64,000 nucleotides of DNA from Tremella fuciformis (taxonomy: Eukaryota; Basidiomycota; Tremellomycetes; Tremellales; Tremellaceae), in the NCBI GenBank assembly GCA_032768795.1, contig CP136492.1, positions 2,480,001-2,544,000 of the forward strand. The letters run 5' to 3'. Shown here one piece after another: positions 21,056 through 31,135 of the stretch. How positions within the stretch are numbered: position 1 is the first letter of the stretch; every line of letters starts with the position of its first letter. The translations under genes were made by a program, and so were the position numbers. The notes under the pieces were generated by a model. The model saw only the letters and a program-made list of their open reading frames with translations, was not told the origin of the DNA and did no database searches.

Positions 21056-22528
21056 ATGTACCACCCGGGGGATGACCTCTTCCTGTTCTCCAACACCTTG
21101 TCCAGCGACGGTAGGACTCCTTTGACGCCTACCAAGCCAGTCGGGTTCGACATAGCCCCTGGGCTGAAACCAATCTACCATGTCCGGATCGTGCACGCCT
21201 ACACCCCCTTCACCATGGCGGTTGTGTGTCGAGTACGACTTATTGGTATCTTCGAGACCCCTATGGCAATTGCCCCCCATATCCCTCTTCCTCTCGATAC
21301 CGACGACAGTACAACGACTCCCTCGCCATGCTCCGACGACCCGGAGACTCTCACCAACGGCCCTGAGTATATACTCAAGCTGTACGACCGCCGCTGCTTC
21401 CGAAACGTCCGGAAAGAGTATGGTTGCACTGCACCGTACTCTGAGGAACATGCGCGAGCGTATGAGAAGTATCGCCAAGGGACTCCAGCCGCAGTCTTCA
21501 CCCCGTACTTCTGGGACATGCAGGGGCTGGGCGATAGGAAAGACACCGAGACACTTACGAGGCTCTTCGAAGCTTGGCTAGAAGAGGACGCTCGAAAGAC
21601 GTACCGAAAAGAACTTGCGGTCTACGATCTCCTTCGCGACCTACAGGGCAAGTCGATACCTAAGCTGTTCGACACTGTCTCTTGCAACGTCCCCTTCCGC
21701 TTCGCCCGCACCACATCTCCAGCTGCCGGAGAGGAGAGGAAGGGGCAAGTCATGGACTCTGAGCATGAGCCGGACTCACAAGGAGGCACAAATTCGAGCG
21801 ACTTCGTCGACTGGAATATCATTCACGGCATCTTGATCGAATACATTCCAGGACCTTCGCTCAGATCTTTTATCCGTTCTTGTATGACCTCACCGAATCA
21901 CCGGCTCCGTTCAGAGCTTGTCAGCATTGCCGACGAGGCTGTCGCTGTAACTGTCGAGATTGGGCGATATCCAGTGCTCAACCGAGATATTCGGCTCGAC
22001 AACATGCTGGTTCGCGAGTCTTATGTCTCGACCCTTGACTTCCACACGCCTCATGACGCGCCTGTATCTATCGAAACAGAGAGGCTCGTCCCCACGGCTT
22101 CTTCGGATTCTATGGCTTCCAAGCCTAGACGCGACCCCCGAAATGCTCTCGACCACCTCAATGAGACCCGCTGTGTAGCTATTGACTTTGGCCACACACG
22201 CTTGCGTTTCACCGACGAGACAGACGAGCAGTGGCGGTGCGCCAAGAACGCCGATGATGAAGAATTCCGCATCACCGACGTGATACAGTGGGAGATGCAG
22301 GTTCTGTTCAAGGCGCAGCGTAGCGCTCAGGGATCCTCGTCCGAGCTCGTAAAAGAGGCAAACTCTGGCGATTCTGGCGAGTCGCTGCGCCGAGCCTGTC
22401 AAATCGATCAGCAGGCGCTGTGGAACTACCAGCCTGTTTGGTTGTGGTATCGAGAGCTGTCCCCCGAGGAGTACAAGGAAAACTTCGAAATCCTAGATTG
22501 GGGGCAGCATCCCAACAGTCGCGACTAG
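21056..22528 (+). CDS. Kinase-like array member B (490 aa)
   Basis: Single exon; the start is chosen at the ATG giving MYHPGDDLFLFSNTL, aligning with the other members, although the frame is open further upstream. Motifs in order: IVHAYTPFTMAVVCRVRL, YILKLYDRRCF, NVRKEY, YDLLRDLQGKSIPKLFD, FVDWNIIHGILIEYIPG, the catalytic loop VLNRDIRLDNMLV (NRD codons 21980-21988), CVAIDFGHTRLRF, DETDEQWRCAK, then WYRELSPEEY and WGQHP. All putative catalytic positions present in member A are kept. The FVDW segment before the hinge groups it with members D and H. Soluble, no targeting signal seen. Confidence 0.85.
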   Translation: MYHPGDDLFLFSNTLSSDGRTPLTPTKPVGFDIAPGLKPIYHVRIVHAYTPFTMAVVCRVRLIGIFETPMAIAPHIPLPLDTDDSTTTPSPCSDDPETLTNGPEYILKLYDRRCFRNVRKEYGCTAPYSEEHARAYEKYRQGTPAAVFTPYFWDMQGLGDRKDTETLTRLFEAWLEEDARKTYRKELAVYDLLRDLQGKSIPKLFDTVSCNVPFRFARTTSPAAGEERKGQVMDSEHEPDSQGGTNSSDFVDWNIIHGILIEYIPGPSLRSFIRSCMTSPNHRLRSELVSIADEAVAVTVEIGRYPVLNRDIRLDNMLVRESYVSTLDFHTPHDAPVSIETERLVPTASSDSMASKPRRDPRNALDHLNETRCVAIDFGHTRLRFTDETDEQWRCAKNADDEEFRITDVIQWEMQVLFKAQRSAQGSSSELVKEANSGDSGESLRRACQIDQQALWNYQPVWLWYRELSPEEYKENFEILDWGQHPNSRD

Positions 22529-22940
22529 CAAGGATCGCCCTGTCTCATATCCCTCGTATGCACTTTCTGCCCGTACAGTATGGTGGGCACTTCTCAAAGC
22601 AGGAAGCGTCGGCGCTCTGATGCAAGAGCTGTCGACTGCAGCATCACATTGTACGGTGTGTAACTAGGAAACCTGATGTTGGGGTCTGCCTTTGGTCAGC
22701 CGTAGGGCTCTTGTTGTCGCTGCTCATAGCTCTGTGTGTCTCTCTGAACCCTTCCAGCCGGGGTCGTGACGAGCCGGACACGTTGCTTTACCTTACATAC
22801 CAGTGCGGCTGACGAGGTGCATATTTCCTCTGTCTCTACAAGGCATAAGGTAAGGGACGAGAGCTTTGCGGAAGGTCTGTACAAGACACGACAGGGAGGG
22901 GAGAGAGGGCCGTCTAGGCGCACTGAGCAGTGTCGCTGAC
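22529..22940. other. Gap between member B and the small HGGH gene
   Basis: Contains the 3' ends of two convergent genes and no supported coding sequence. Confidence 0.4.
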
Positions 22941-23570
22941 TCAGCATCCCGCCCGCTCCTTCAGCTTCTCGATGACCTCCGGTCCAGTCGGCGTCGGCAC
23001 CCCATCCACCCGCTCCCAGACCCAGCTGACCTCGGTAGGGGCGTTTCTGACGTAGGCATGAAGCGTGTTGTTGCTGCCTACAAACGTAACGACACGGTAG
23101 GGGCAGTACTTCTTGGTGCTGTGTCCGCCATGGATCACGAGACTGACGCCCGCCTTGCGAGTCCACAGCTCGTGGGTGGCGGTCAATTTGTCGGTCTCGA
23201 TGCCGTTCAGGTAGTCGGTCACGCTGACCACGGTGGGCTGGGAAAGTGTCAGCGACGCTGCGCGGGTGAGGCGGGCTTGAGGAAGCGTTGGGAGGAGGTC
23301 GGGGAGGATGGGCGTGCACTGCTGCGTGCTATCAAGAGGAGGGGGAAGAGAGTCTCGGGAGCGAAGTCGACTCACGTCCGGCATTCTGTGGCAGGTCTTG
23401 ATACGGTCAAGGCTGGTCGCTGTTGTGGTGCGGGAAAGGGCCCGGAGCAGAGGGCTGTGCGGGGTGAGTAGGAGCAGCGAGCACATCCTCTGCATAAATA
23501 TGTTTCCCGACGCTCCACTCAGCAACGAGGCAAGTTTGGCTAGAAGCAGAACAAGGAGTATCAGCGCCAA
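22941..23570 (-). CDS. Small HGGH-motif protein, copy 2
   Basis: Two exons (23376-23570 and 22941-23237) separated by a 138-nt intron give 163 residues. The N-terminus from ATG 23570 is strongly hydrophobic (MALILLVLLLAKLASLLSG), like a signal peptide or anchor; a second start, MQRMCSLLLL, would give a basic, mitochondrial-presequence-like leader. The body, VSVTDYLNGIETDKL, VSLVIHGGHSTKKYCPYRV, TLHAYVRN and EVIEKLKERAG, is homologous to the protein at 16007-16324. It is transcribed against the kinase-like array, between members B and C. Function unknown. Confidence 0.6.
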   Translation of the reverse strand: MALILLVLLLAKLASLLSGASGNIFMQRMCSLLLLTPHSPLLRALSRTTTATSLDRIKTCHRMPDVSRLRSRDSLPPPLDSTQQCTPILPDLLPTLPQARLTRAASLTLSQPTVVSVTDYLNGIETDKLTATHELWTRKAGVSLVIHGGHSTKKYCPYRVVTFVGSNNTLHAYVRNAPTEVSWVWERVDGVPTPTGPEVIEKLKERAGC

Positions 23571-23917
23571 AGGCGAGGCCGACCGTGTCGCAAGTAGCTG
23601 CCACGGCCGGATCTCGCCACACTAAGGTCTGAGTCGTCACTCTGATGAGATACCCTGTCGTCGGCAAGCGAGACTGATGCCTTGTAACACATACACACGC
23701 TAAGCAATCGTTTCATGTATGCGCCATTTTACTAAAGGCCTCTTTCCCCATCGCACACTGCGCGTTTTATGCTCGCCTCGTGCCCGTCAATTGATCTCGC
23801 CACGCTTTCGCTTGACTCCTCTGACATGTCCTTGACCTCCTGTTGTTGGTCACCTGACAGCATACCTCGACACACTGTAACCCGTCTCGCTCAACAGCTA
23901 TACAGGCTACGACAGCC
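23571..23917. promoter_or_regulatory. Divergent intergenic region, HGGH copy 2 / member C
   Basis: 347 nt shared by two genes read outward. The word GCTCAACAGC just before member C also occurs before the truncated copy (GGCTCAACAGCC near 20680), a remnant of duplicated upstream sequence. No other feature seen. Confidence 0.35.
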
Positions 23918-25409
23918 ATGTACTCGCCCGGCGATGTCCTTTATCTCATGTCAAGCACTTTAGGCGGTGTCGATGGGATTCCTCACCTTGCGGCCTTTGA
24001 TCAGGCGGCACGTACACGCGGTCCTCGCATCTTGCAACAATCGTCACTGGCCATGAACAATCCGTCGAGCAGACAGTGCCTAGTCTACCGGGCCCGAATT
24101 GTACACGCCCATACGCCGTTCACAATGTCTGTGGTGTGTCGTGTGCGCTTGACAGCTGTATTCGACAGTCCAGCGGCCGCTGCACCCTCCATACCCCTTC
24201 CCGAAGAGCACGATACAGCTCAACAGCGCCCAACTCCTCCCGAGCCCGCCGATGACGGCAACGGGGTCGGACCCGAATACATCCTCAAACTCTATGACCG
24301 TCGCTGCTACAAAAATGTGCGAGAAGAGTACAGGGCCGGTCCGTACACCGAAAAGAGCGGTCGGGCGTATCAGTCCTATCTCCAAGATGAGCCAGCTCAA
24401 GTTTTCACACGATACTTTTGGCAAATGCCTGGTCTGAAGGGGGATAAGGAGACAGGAGAGCATGATTTGGGGGTATTTGAGGCTTGGCTAGAGAACGATG
24501 CAGAAACGACTTGGCTCAAGGAGCTTGCGGCTTATGACTTGCTGGTCGAGCTTCAGGGGAATGCTGTGCCCTTCTGCTACGACGCCGTCGTAACCACGAC
24601 GACCTATCACTTCTCTACTGGTGAGTTTCAGCCGCATTCCTCGCTCAATTGCTGAGCCACAATCAGGCCCGGACGGCAAGGATGAACTGAACGAGGCGCC
24701 GAAAGCTTTCACCGATCGCCAGTCCGTGCGCGGCATTCTCCTTGAATACGTTGACGGCATCTCGCTCCGCGCTTTCGTTGACAAGATCTTTCGCTCCCGC
24801 TCCTTGAGCAAACGCGAAGTTCTCAGGCATATCGCAAGCATCGGCGACGAAGCGGTCGCTCTCATACTGCACATCGGTCGCTACCCGCTGCTGAATCGAG
24901 ATGTGAGAATCGACAATATGCTCGTCCGCCAGTCATGGGTGGCCGCGCTCGAAGTGCATGACTCTCAGAGTCAATCTCAGACGTCTCAACAGACTACTTC
25001 TCTTTCTCCCAGCGGCGAGAAGGACGGCGAAACCCCTCTGACCCACCATTCGTTGATCGACTCCTCTCCTGCCGAGCGCCCGAATCAGTTCCATCGCTGT
25101 GTAGCCATCGACTTCGGACAAACACGTTTACGCTTTCCCGATGAGACAGACGAGCAGTGGCGATGCGCCAAGGTGGACGCGGATGAAGAGGGGTCTTTGG
25201 GGGGATTCTTTGAAGCTTGGGTCCGGAAGAACGTGCGGGAGCTGTGGCTCTCTGAGACAGGCCAGCAGGCCGGGGAGCAGGAGTATGATGCCAAGGATAT
25301 CTGGCGGTTCAACGCCACAGACCCGTGGTACCGAGAGCTGTCCGAAGAGGAGCAGAAGGCGCTGCAGCGTGAAGATGGGTGGGGAGAGCATCCGGATAGC
25401 TGGAAATAA
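23918..25409 (+). CDS. Kinase-like array member C (481 aa, one intron)
   Basis: Exons 23918-24620 and 24667-25409, joined across a 46-nt phase-1 intron (GTGAGT..ATCAG) within a Gly codon at STG|PDGKDE. Motifs: MYSPGDVLYLMSSTL, IVHAHTPFTMSVVCRVRL, YILKLYDRRCY, NVREEY, ELQGNAVPFCYD, DRQSVRGILLEYVDG, LLNRDVRIDNMLV, CVAIDFGQTRLRF, DETDEQWRCAK, WYRELSEEEQ and a final WGEHPDSWK. The catalytic loop is intact by family standards. Exon 2 is 743 nt, exactly the length of exon 2 of member G, which has its intron at the same place, so C and G are sister copies. The other six full members are intronless. Confidence 0.85.
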
Positions 25410-25754
25410 TCTCAACCTAGTTGCATAACCCCTCAATGACAGGCATACAGTATTTCATTGTGCATACGAAATTCGCTGGCGAGAAACAGCTGAGCCCGCC
25501 GAAGCGAGCCACTTCGGACGTACGAGTAGTATGTATACATCGGTTCCGTGTTGCGTATATGCTCGGCGTCGGCTCCACTCAACACGCCCATCACACGTTG
25601 CACCGCCCTACTGATCTGGCGACAACAAAGCGTAGCTCACGATTCTTTCTGGACGTCACCACATATCCCACAAACTGCAATCCAGGCATCTCTCGCTCGG
25701 TACCCGTATCTCACCCTTAGCATCTTGCACCTCATTTTCGCCGCGGATTTGACG
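25410..25754. other. Gap between members C and D
   Basis: Promoter region of member D. The reading frame is open upstream of its ATG but without family similarity. Nothing else seen. Confidence 0.35.
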
Positions 25755-27245
25755 ATGTACGAAGTAGGCGACACGCTCTTCCTGTACTCGGACAGGATCT
25801 CTGGCAAAGAGCTCCCGAGGCTCGATGTCAAAGCGGTTGATAATTTCTTTCAGTCTCATCGGACCGGAAACCGTGCGACACTCGACGTGACAGACGGACA
25901 TCTAAATGCCCACCGCCTTATCTACCGAGCAGAAATTGTCCACGCCTACACCCCTTTCACCATGGCGGTGGTGTGCCGCGTGCGACTCACAGCTGTGTTC
26001 GACTCCGCAGCCGACATTGCCGCTCACATTCCGCTTCCCTTCGAGGAGGAAGAAGGACAAAACCCCGGCGGCGTAAACTTCGCTGCGGCTCCTATCACAG
26101 GGGACCTTACGGACTTTCCTGAATACGTGCTAAAGCTCTACGATCGACGTTGCTTCGCGAACGATCGGGAGGAAGCCGACGAAAGTCAACAGTACCCGCG
26201 GGAACAAGCGGTCGCGTACCACAAATACAAGCAAGGCCCCCCCGTAGAAGTGTCACGGTGGTTTAGCGACATGCCTGGACTCGGCATGCACGGGGAAGAG
26301 CACGATCTTGGGCTATTCGAAGCATGGCTGGAAGAGAGCGCCAAGCAGACAAGGCTGCACGAGGTCTCAGTATACGAAGCCCTCGCAGATGAGCAAGGTC
26401 AGACTGTTCCGCGTCTACTCGACACCGTTTCCTGCAACATGGCATACAAATTTGGCATCGAGCCTCCTGTCCCAAATGATCTGAACGATGAAGCGCGAGC
26501 TGGCCCCGACGAGCTAGACCCGAACGCGAAGCCCTTCGTGGACTGGAATGTGGTGAGAGGTGTCCTGATCGAATACGTCCCCAGCGTGTCATTGCGGTCG
26601 TTCGTGCACGCAGTTCTGGAAAAAGCTTTCGACAACCGCCCCGATCTGTTCAAAGAGATAGTCAGCGTGGCTGACGAAGCTGTCTCCGTGGTGCTCAAAA
26701 TTGGGCAATACCCCGTTCTGAATAGGGATGTCAGGCTCGACAACATGCTTGTTCGCCAATCTTACGTCGATCGTCTCGGTCTGCACAGTCCTCTCACATC
26801 GACCCATCAGCCCATTCGGCATGCAGGCGACGGCGGGACGACAGTCGGTGACCAATCAACACCGTCGCCATCACGTTGTGTGCTCATCGACTTTGGTCAC
26901 GCTCGAGTTCGTTTTCCCGACGAGAATGATGAACAGTGGAGATGCACAAAGCAATTGGAGAGAGAGGAAGGGTGCATGGCTGGATGGCTAAAGCAGGAGA
27001 TGAACGTCGTCATCAAGAGTCTTCCCGGCAAGCCTGTCGGGCTCGAGCACCAGGACGCCAGTGAAGGCTCAAGCGCTTCCCTGGCTCATTCGGTCTCGCG
27101 GCCGCCTGCGGGAGCATGGCAATGGGAAGGCCCTCTTTGGAGCTGGGAGAGACGGAACGTGTGGTATCGCAAGCTGTCACCCGAGGAGCAGACAGAATAC
27201 GAGAAAGACTTGTATTGGGGACACCACCCCGACCACTGGAAATGA
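25755..27245 (+). CDS. Kinase-like array member D (496 aa)
   Basis: Single exon starting MYEVGDTLFLYSDRI. Motifs: IVHAYTPFTMAVVCRVRL, YVLKLYDRRCF followed by ANDREE in place of the usual NVRKEY, FVDWNVVRGVLIEYVPS, VLNRDVRLDNMLV, CVLIDFGHARVRF, DENDEQWRCTK (the Thr of DETDEQW is Asn), then WYRKLSPEEQ and WGHHPDHWK. The lysine strand, NRD...DN and DFG are intact. A large Gly/Ser/Pro linker separates catalytic loop and DFG, as in all members. Grouped with B and H by FVDW. Confidence 0.85.
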   Translation: MYEVGDTLFLYSDRISGKELPRLDVKAVDNFFQSHRTGNRATLDVTDGHLNAHRLIYRAEIVHAYTPFTMAVVCRVRLTAVFDSAADIAAHIPLPFEEEEGQNPGGVNFAAAPITGDLTDFPEYVLKLYDRRCFANDREEADESQQYPREQAVAYHKYKQGPPVEVSRWFSDMPGLGMHGEEHDLGLFEAWLEESAKQTRLHEVSVYEALADEQGQTVPRLLDTVSCNMAYKFGIEPPVPNDLNDEARAGPDELDPNAKPFVDWNVVRGVLIEYVPSVSLRSFVHAVLEKAFDNRPDLFKEIVSVADEAVSVVLKIGQYPVLNRDVRLDNMLVRQSYVDRLGLHSPLTSTHQPIRHAGDGGTTVGDQSTPSPSRCVLIDFGHARVRFPDENDEQWRCTKQLEREEGCMAGWLKQEMNVVIKSLPGKPVGLEHQDASEGSSASLAHSVSRPPAGAWQWEGPLWSWERRNVWYRKLSPEEQTEYEKDLYWGHHPDHWK

Positions 27246-27655
27246 CAGATGAATGATGTGTTGGCAGCGTTTGAGATCACGTTCGGCCAGCATTGCGTGT
27301 ACGAAACAGCTGGGCGTTGAATCGACATCATACTTGCCGCTCCCGACGTGAAAGCGAGCGGCGGTCGAAATTGGTACATACATTGCCAAGGAAAGCCACG
27401 TTTATTCACGGTGCATACTGGTTAGGGTTAAGGAGACTGAGGGCACTTTAGAACGTTGGGCTGAGAAGCGAAGAGCCAGAAGAACAGCCAGGAAAATAGA
27501 CAAAATCGGGCGGGCATCTTTGGCGCGCAGGGGCATATGAGTGTGGAAGGACATCGCCTCGTGGTAACGCACCCAGGCAATCTGCTCCGTCGTTCTTCTC
27601 ACACGCCCGATAAAGACTGTCGCAAATACGCTGTTACCAAAGTTTGTAGCCGCAT
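27246..27655. other. Gap between members D and E
   Basis: 410 nt with no supported gene; presumed terminator of D and promoter of E. Confidence 0.35.
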
Positions 27656-29146
27656 GTGCCCTCAATGACGAGCGCACAGGAAGAAACAGGAGCTGCTACG
27701 TACCGTCCGGGAAGTACACTTTACGCCACCTCGAGTAATCACTGCAGCGGAGACTTGTGCTTTCTGGAGCCACTTGCCGCCGACAAGACCTTGAGGAAGC
27801 TCGTTCCCCGAATGTTCGATACCTCGAACGACAATGCTATTCCCCGCCCACAGACGCCGCCGGTGATCTACCAGCTACGAGCCATTCAGTCTTTCGCGCC
27901 TTACACTATGTCGGTGGTCTGTCGGGTACGACTCACAGGGGTTTTCATGGAGAAGAGGGCAATTGCTCCTTTCGTGCCCCTTCCTGCAGACCCTACCGAA
28001 AGCGCCGCCGACTCAGCTACCGAGTACATTCCGCCTGGCCCCGAATACATTCTCAAATTGTATGATCGCTGCTGCTACGAAAATGTGAGAAAAGAGTACG
28101 ACGGAGGCAGGGCCTACTCTGAGACAAAAGCTCGAGCGTATAAGAAGTATCTGGCAGGCGACCCGGTGCAATCGTTCCCTCGGGAGTTTGGGGAGATGCA
28201 GGGGCTAAGCGGCGACAAGGTATCGAACGAAACGGACATGGGTCTCTTCGAAGCTTGGCTGGAGAACGATGCTCAAGAAACGAGAATCAAGGAGACTCAG
28301 GTATACAACCTCCTGAGCGATCTTCAAGGCGTGGCCATCCCGCGGCTGTACGACACAGTGTCGTGCATCACTTCATACCGATTCCCGCCGAGTTCAGAAT
28401 GGGAGCAGGCCCATGCAGACCTGCTCGGTCATCAGTCAGCCAAATCCGGTCCTGCCGCACCCGATCAAGCAGATCCCCCTGCACTCGTGGACCGACATCT
28501 GGTCAAAGGGATCCTCCTCGAGTACGTTCGGGGCAGCTCTTTGCGTTCATTCATACCTTTCCTGCTCGACTCTACTCTGCCCAAAGAGGCAGTCGCGCAC
28601 GGTATCGCTTCCATCGCCAGCGAAGCCGTCGCACTTGTTCTCCGCATCGGAAAATACCCGGTGCTCAACTGGGATTGGCGACTGGACAACATGCTGGTTC
28701 GCGACGAGTACCTCCAGAAGTTGTTATCCTCGCACGCACCCACTACTTCAGCGTCGAACGCAGAACACCAACAGGACTCGCTCACGTCCACTTCTGGTGC
28801 CGCGGATATGCCCCCTGGACGGGTTGTTGCCATCGACTTCGGGCACGTCAGATTTCGCTTTGACGACGAGACCGATGAGCAGTGGCGGTGCGCCAAGTAT
28901 GCCGAAGACGAGGAGACGGCTATGGGCTGGGAGCTCTTACAACTTATCTCCGATAGCCTGAAGAAGCGGCAAGGAGCGGAGTCGTCTCCCCTTGGAGTGG
29001 AAACGATGGAGAAGTGGGATGCCAAGGAGAAGATTTGGGAGTTCAAGCCAGTCAACCCATGGTACCGTGAGCTCTCGCCAGAGGAGCAATTGGCGTACGA
29101 GAACTCCCCCTCTTGGGGTGAGCATCCTAATAGCTGGACGGGGTGA
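27656..29146 (+). CDS. Kinase-like array member E (496 aa, altered catalytic loop)
   Basis: Single exon. The N-terminus is about 14 residues longer than in A-D before the signature TYRPGSTLYATSS; a second ATG is at 27665. Motifs: AIQSFAPYTMSVVCRVRL, YILKLYDRCCY, NVRKEYD, LSDLQGVAIPRLYD, LVDRHLVKGILLEYVRG, then VLNWDWRLDNMLV in the catalytic loop (codons 28667-28678 encode NWDW), VVAIDFGHVRFRF, DETDEQWRCAK, WYRELSPEEQ and WGEHPNSWTG. The Arg preceding the catalytic Asp is Trp, and the next Val/Ile is also Trp, while Asp and Asn are kept, so reduced or altered catalysis is plausible. Sister of F. Confidence 0.85.
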   Translation: MPSMTSAQEETGAATYRPGSTLYATSSNHCSGDLCFLEPLAADKTLRKLVPRMFDTSNDNAIPRPQTPPVIYQLRAIQSFAPYTMSVVCRVRLTGVFMEKRAIAPFVPLPADPTESAADSATEYIPPGPEYILKLYDRCCYENVRKEYDGGRAYSETKARAYKKYLAGDPVQSFPREFGEMQGLSGDKVSNETDMGLFEAWLENDAQETRIKETQVYNLLSDLQGVAIPRLYDTVSCITSYRFPPSSEWEQAHADLLGHQSAKSGPAAPDQADPPALVDRHLVKGILLEYVRGSSLRSFIPFLLDSTLPKEAVAHGIASIASEAVALVLRIGKYPVLNWDWRLDNMLVRDEYLQKLLSSHAPTTSASNAEHQQDSLTSTSGAADMPPGRVVAIDFGHVRFRFDDETDEQWRCAKYAEDEETAMGWELLQLISDSLKKRQGAESSPLGVETMEKWDAKEKIWEFKPVNPWYRELSPEEQLAYENSPSWGEHPNSWTG

Positions 29147-29379
29147 GTTCGCGAGTATATAGGTCTGGCACGAGACCCGTAGATACAACGTAAACCACCC
29201 ATAGCGACTACATTGAAAAGCGGATGAAGAAAGACGTCTTGACGTACGCGTGTGAGCGTATGACCGAGCAGTCGGATAGCTGGACACGTGTACAGTACAC
29301 AGCCATGCGATTGCATGCCTCCCCCACAACCCGAGTGTTTAGCCTCTCCATATCCTCTTCACTCTCCTCCGCAATCGGC

Positions 29380-30822
29380 ATGCTTGTTATGACGGCACTG
29401 CAAGCAGCGCTCGGCACGAATGTTTACCAGCCTGGACGCACGGTTTACGTCACGTCAACTACTCTTCGGCGTAATGACATAAACAGTCTTGAACCTTTTG
29501 CCACCGATAGAGACTTGAGGCAGATGGCCCCGCGCATCATCGATTCTGCTCTAGAGAGCCCACACAAGTTAGCTCAGGGGGCGCCAATCATCTATCAAGT
29601 CCTTGTCCTTCGGGTCTTCGCCCCCTTCACTATGTCGGTCGTGTGTCATGTACGACTTACAGGAGTTTTCGATGATCGAAACGCGATTGCCCCTCTCATC
29701 CCGCTCCCGCTCGAAGAATATACCGATTCATACGAGCGACTCGACGACGGTCTGCCACCGGGTCCCGAGTACATACTCAAGTTGTACGATCGTCGCTGTT
29801 ACGAGAACGTCCGACGCGAGTGCGACAATGGGAAGGCGTATTCGTACGAGAAATCTCTCGCATACCGAAAGTACCTGGAGGGATCCCCAGCCTCCACGTT
29901 CACCCACAACTTCGCGGACATGCCAGGCGCGAGCGGCGAAGACGAGGTCCAAGATACCGACATGGGCCTTTTTGAGGCCTGGCTGGAGAAGGACGCTCAG
30001 GAAAACCGAAGCAGGGAAATCAGGGCGTACAATGTCTTGTCGGACCTGCAGGGCGTTGGAGTGCCATTCCTCTTTGACACGGTCTCTTGCCTCAGCACGG
30101 TTCACTTTGGTGAAGAAACCCAAAAGCACCCCAAGGACGGAAACGCCGAGTGTTCCACCTTTGTCGACCGACAGCTTGTCAAGGGGATCCTACTCGAATA
30201 TGTCCAAGGTGTATCCTTCGAGGTCTTCTTTCAAACGCTCTTGGACAGTCCTCTCCCAGCCAATATATGTGCGAGCGCCATCGCCAGTCTCGCCAATGAA
30301 GCCGTAGATCTCGTGCTCCGCATCGGACGATACCCGATCCTGAATCGAGACTGCCGAGTCGGCAACATGATCGTACGCCAAGAATATCTACAGGCGTTAT
30401 TGGACGCTGGGACCACCCATCCCAGACCAGACACCACGCACGCTGTCGGTGACTCTGGGCAGAAGACGGAGGACAGACCGTATGACAACGAAGGGCACTG
30501 CGTCGCTATCGACTTTGGACACGTCAGATTCCGCTTCAACGACGAGACCGACGAGCAGTGGCGCTGTGCCAAACACTCCGAGAACGAGGAGGGCGCAGTA
30601 GGATGGGCGCTCGCCCAGCTCATCGAAGATGCGGTGGATGCATGGAACGCAAAGAAACCAAAGGATGAGGAAGGCGGGCAGGCGGGGGAGGGGCTCAAGG
30701 CAGAGGAGATATGGGAATTCAAGCCACTCCGTCCATGGTATCGACAACTATCGCCGGAAGAGCAGGAGGAGTACGCCAAGTGCCCTTCATGGGGTGAGCA
30801 TCCCAACAGCTGGACAGGTTGA
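29380..30822 (+). CDS. Kinase-like array member F (480 aa, altered catalytic loop)
   Basis: Single exon. The start is put at ATG 29380 (or 29389), shortly before the signature VYQPGRTVYVTSTTL; the frame stays open upstream to 29224. Motifs: VLRVFAPFTMSVVCHVRL, YILKLYDRRCY, NVRREC, LSDLQGVGVPFLFD, FVDRQLVKGILLEYVQG, then ILNRDCRVGNMIV (codons 30343-30366), CVAIDFGHVRFRF, DETDEQWRCAK, WYRQLSPEEQ and WGEHPNSWTG. In the loop the residue before the conserved Asn, Asp in the other seven, is Gly. Shares LEPFATDRDLR with E (LEPLAADKTLR) and the same C-terminal tail, marking a recent E/F duplication. Confidence 0.85.
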   Translation: MLVMTALQAALGTNVYQPGRTVYVTSTTLRRNDINSLEPFATDRDLRQMAPRIIDSALESPHKLAQGAPIIYQVLVLRVFAPFTMSVVCHVRLTGVFDDRNAIAPLIPLPLEEYTDSYERLDDGLPPGPEYILKLYDRRCYENVRRECDNGKAYSYEKSLAYRKYLEGSPASTFTHNFADMPGASGEDEVQDTDMGLFEAWLEKDAQENRSREIRAYNVLSDLQGVGVPFLFDTVSCLSTVHFGEETQKHPKDGNAECSTFVDRQLVKGILLEYVQGVSFEVFFQTLLDSPLPANICASAIASLANEAVDLVLRIGRYPILNRDCRVGNMIVRQEYLQALLDAGTTHPRPDTTHAVGDSGQKTEDRPYDNEGHCVAIDFGHVRFRFNDETDEQWRCAKHSENEEGAVGWALAQLIEDAVDAWNAKKPKDEEGGQAGEGLKAEEIWEFKPLRPWYRQLSPEEQEEYAKCPSWGEHPNSWTG

Positions 30823-31135
30823 GGTAGATGGTAGATAGCACTGGACCAGCCCGCCCATGCACATACAATAGCCAATACCTGGTTGAAGGGAAGCAAGGCA
30901 CCCGTTTCACCGCCTCGTGTCTGCCAATTGTGTGCACTGACAAACACACCGAAGAAGCATGTATGAGCAAGGACTAGTGAGAGCATCCCTTCCAGAACCT
31001 GTCGTCTTTGTTGCTGCTCGCAACAATCGACTGCTATCCGTTCTTTCAATCGCCCTCTCCAGCCTCTTCACCCCGTCTCTAGAGGGTCTCCGCCTCAACC
31101 AAGTTGACCCTCCGGTTTTGCCGCCGCTCAGAACC
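30823..31135. other. Gap between members F and G
   Basis: 313 nt. An open frame in phase with member G begins at 30959 but lacks family similarity before the MYDSGE start, so it is treated as 5' untranslated sequence. Confidence 0.35.
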
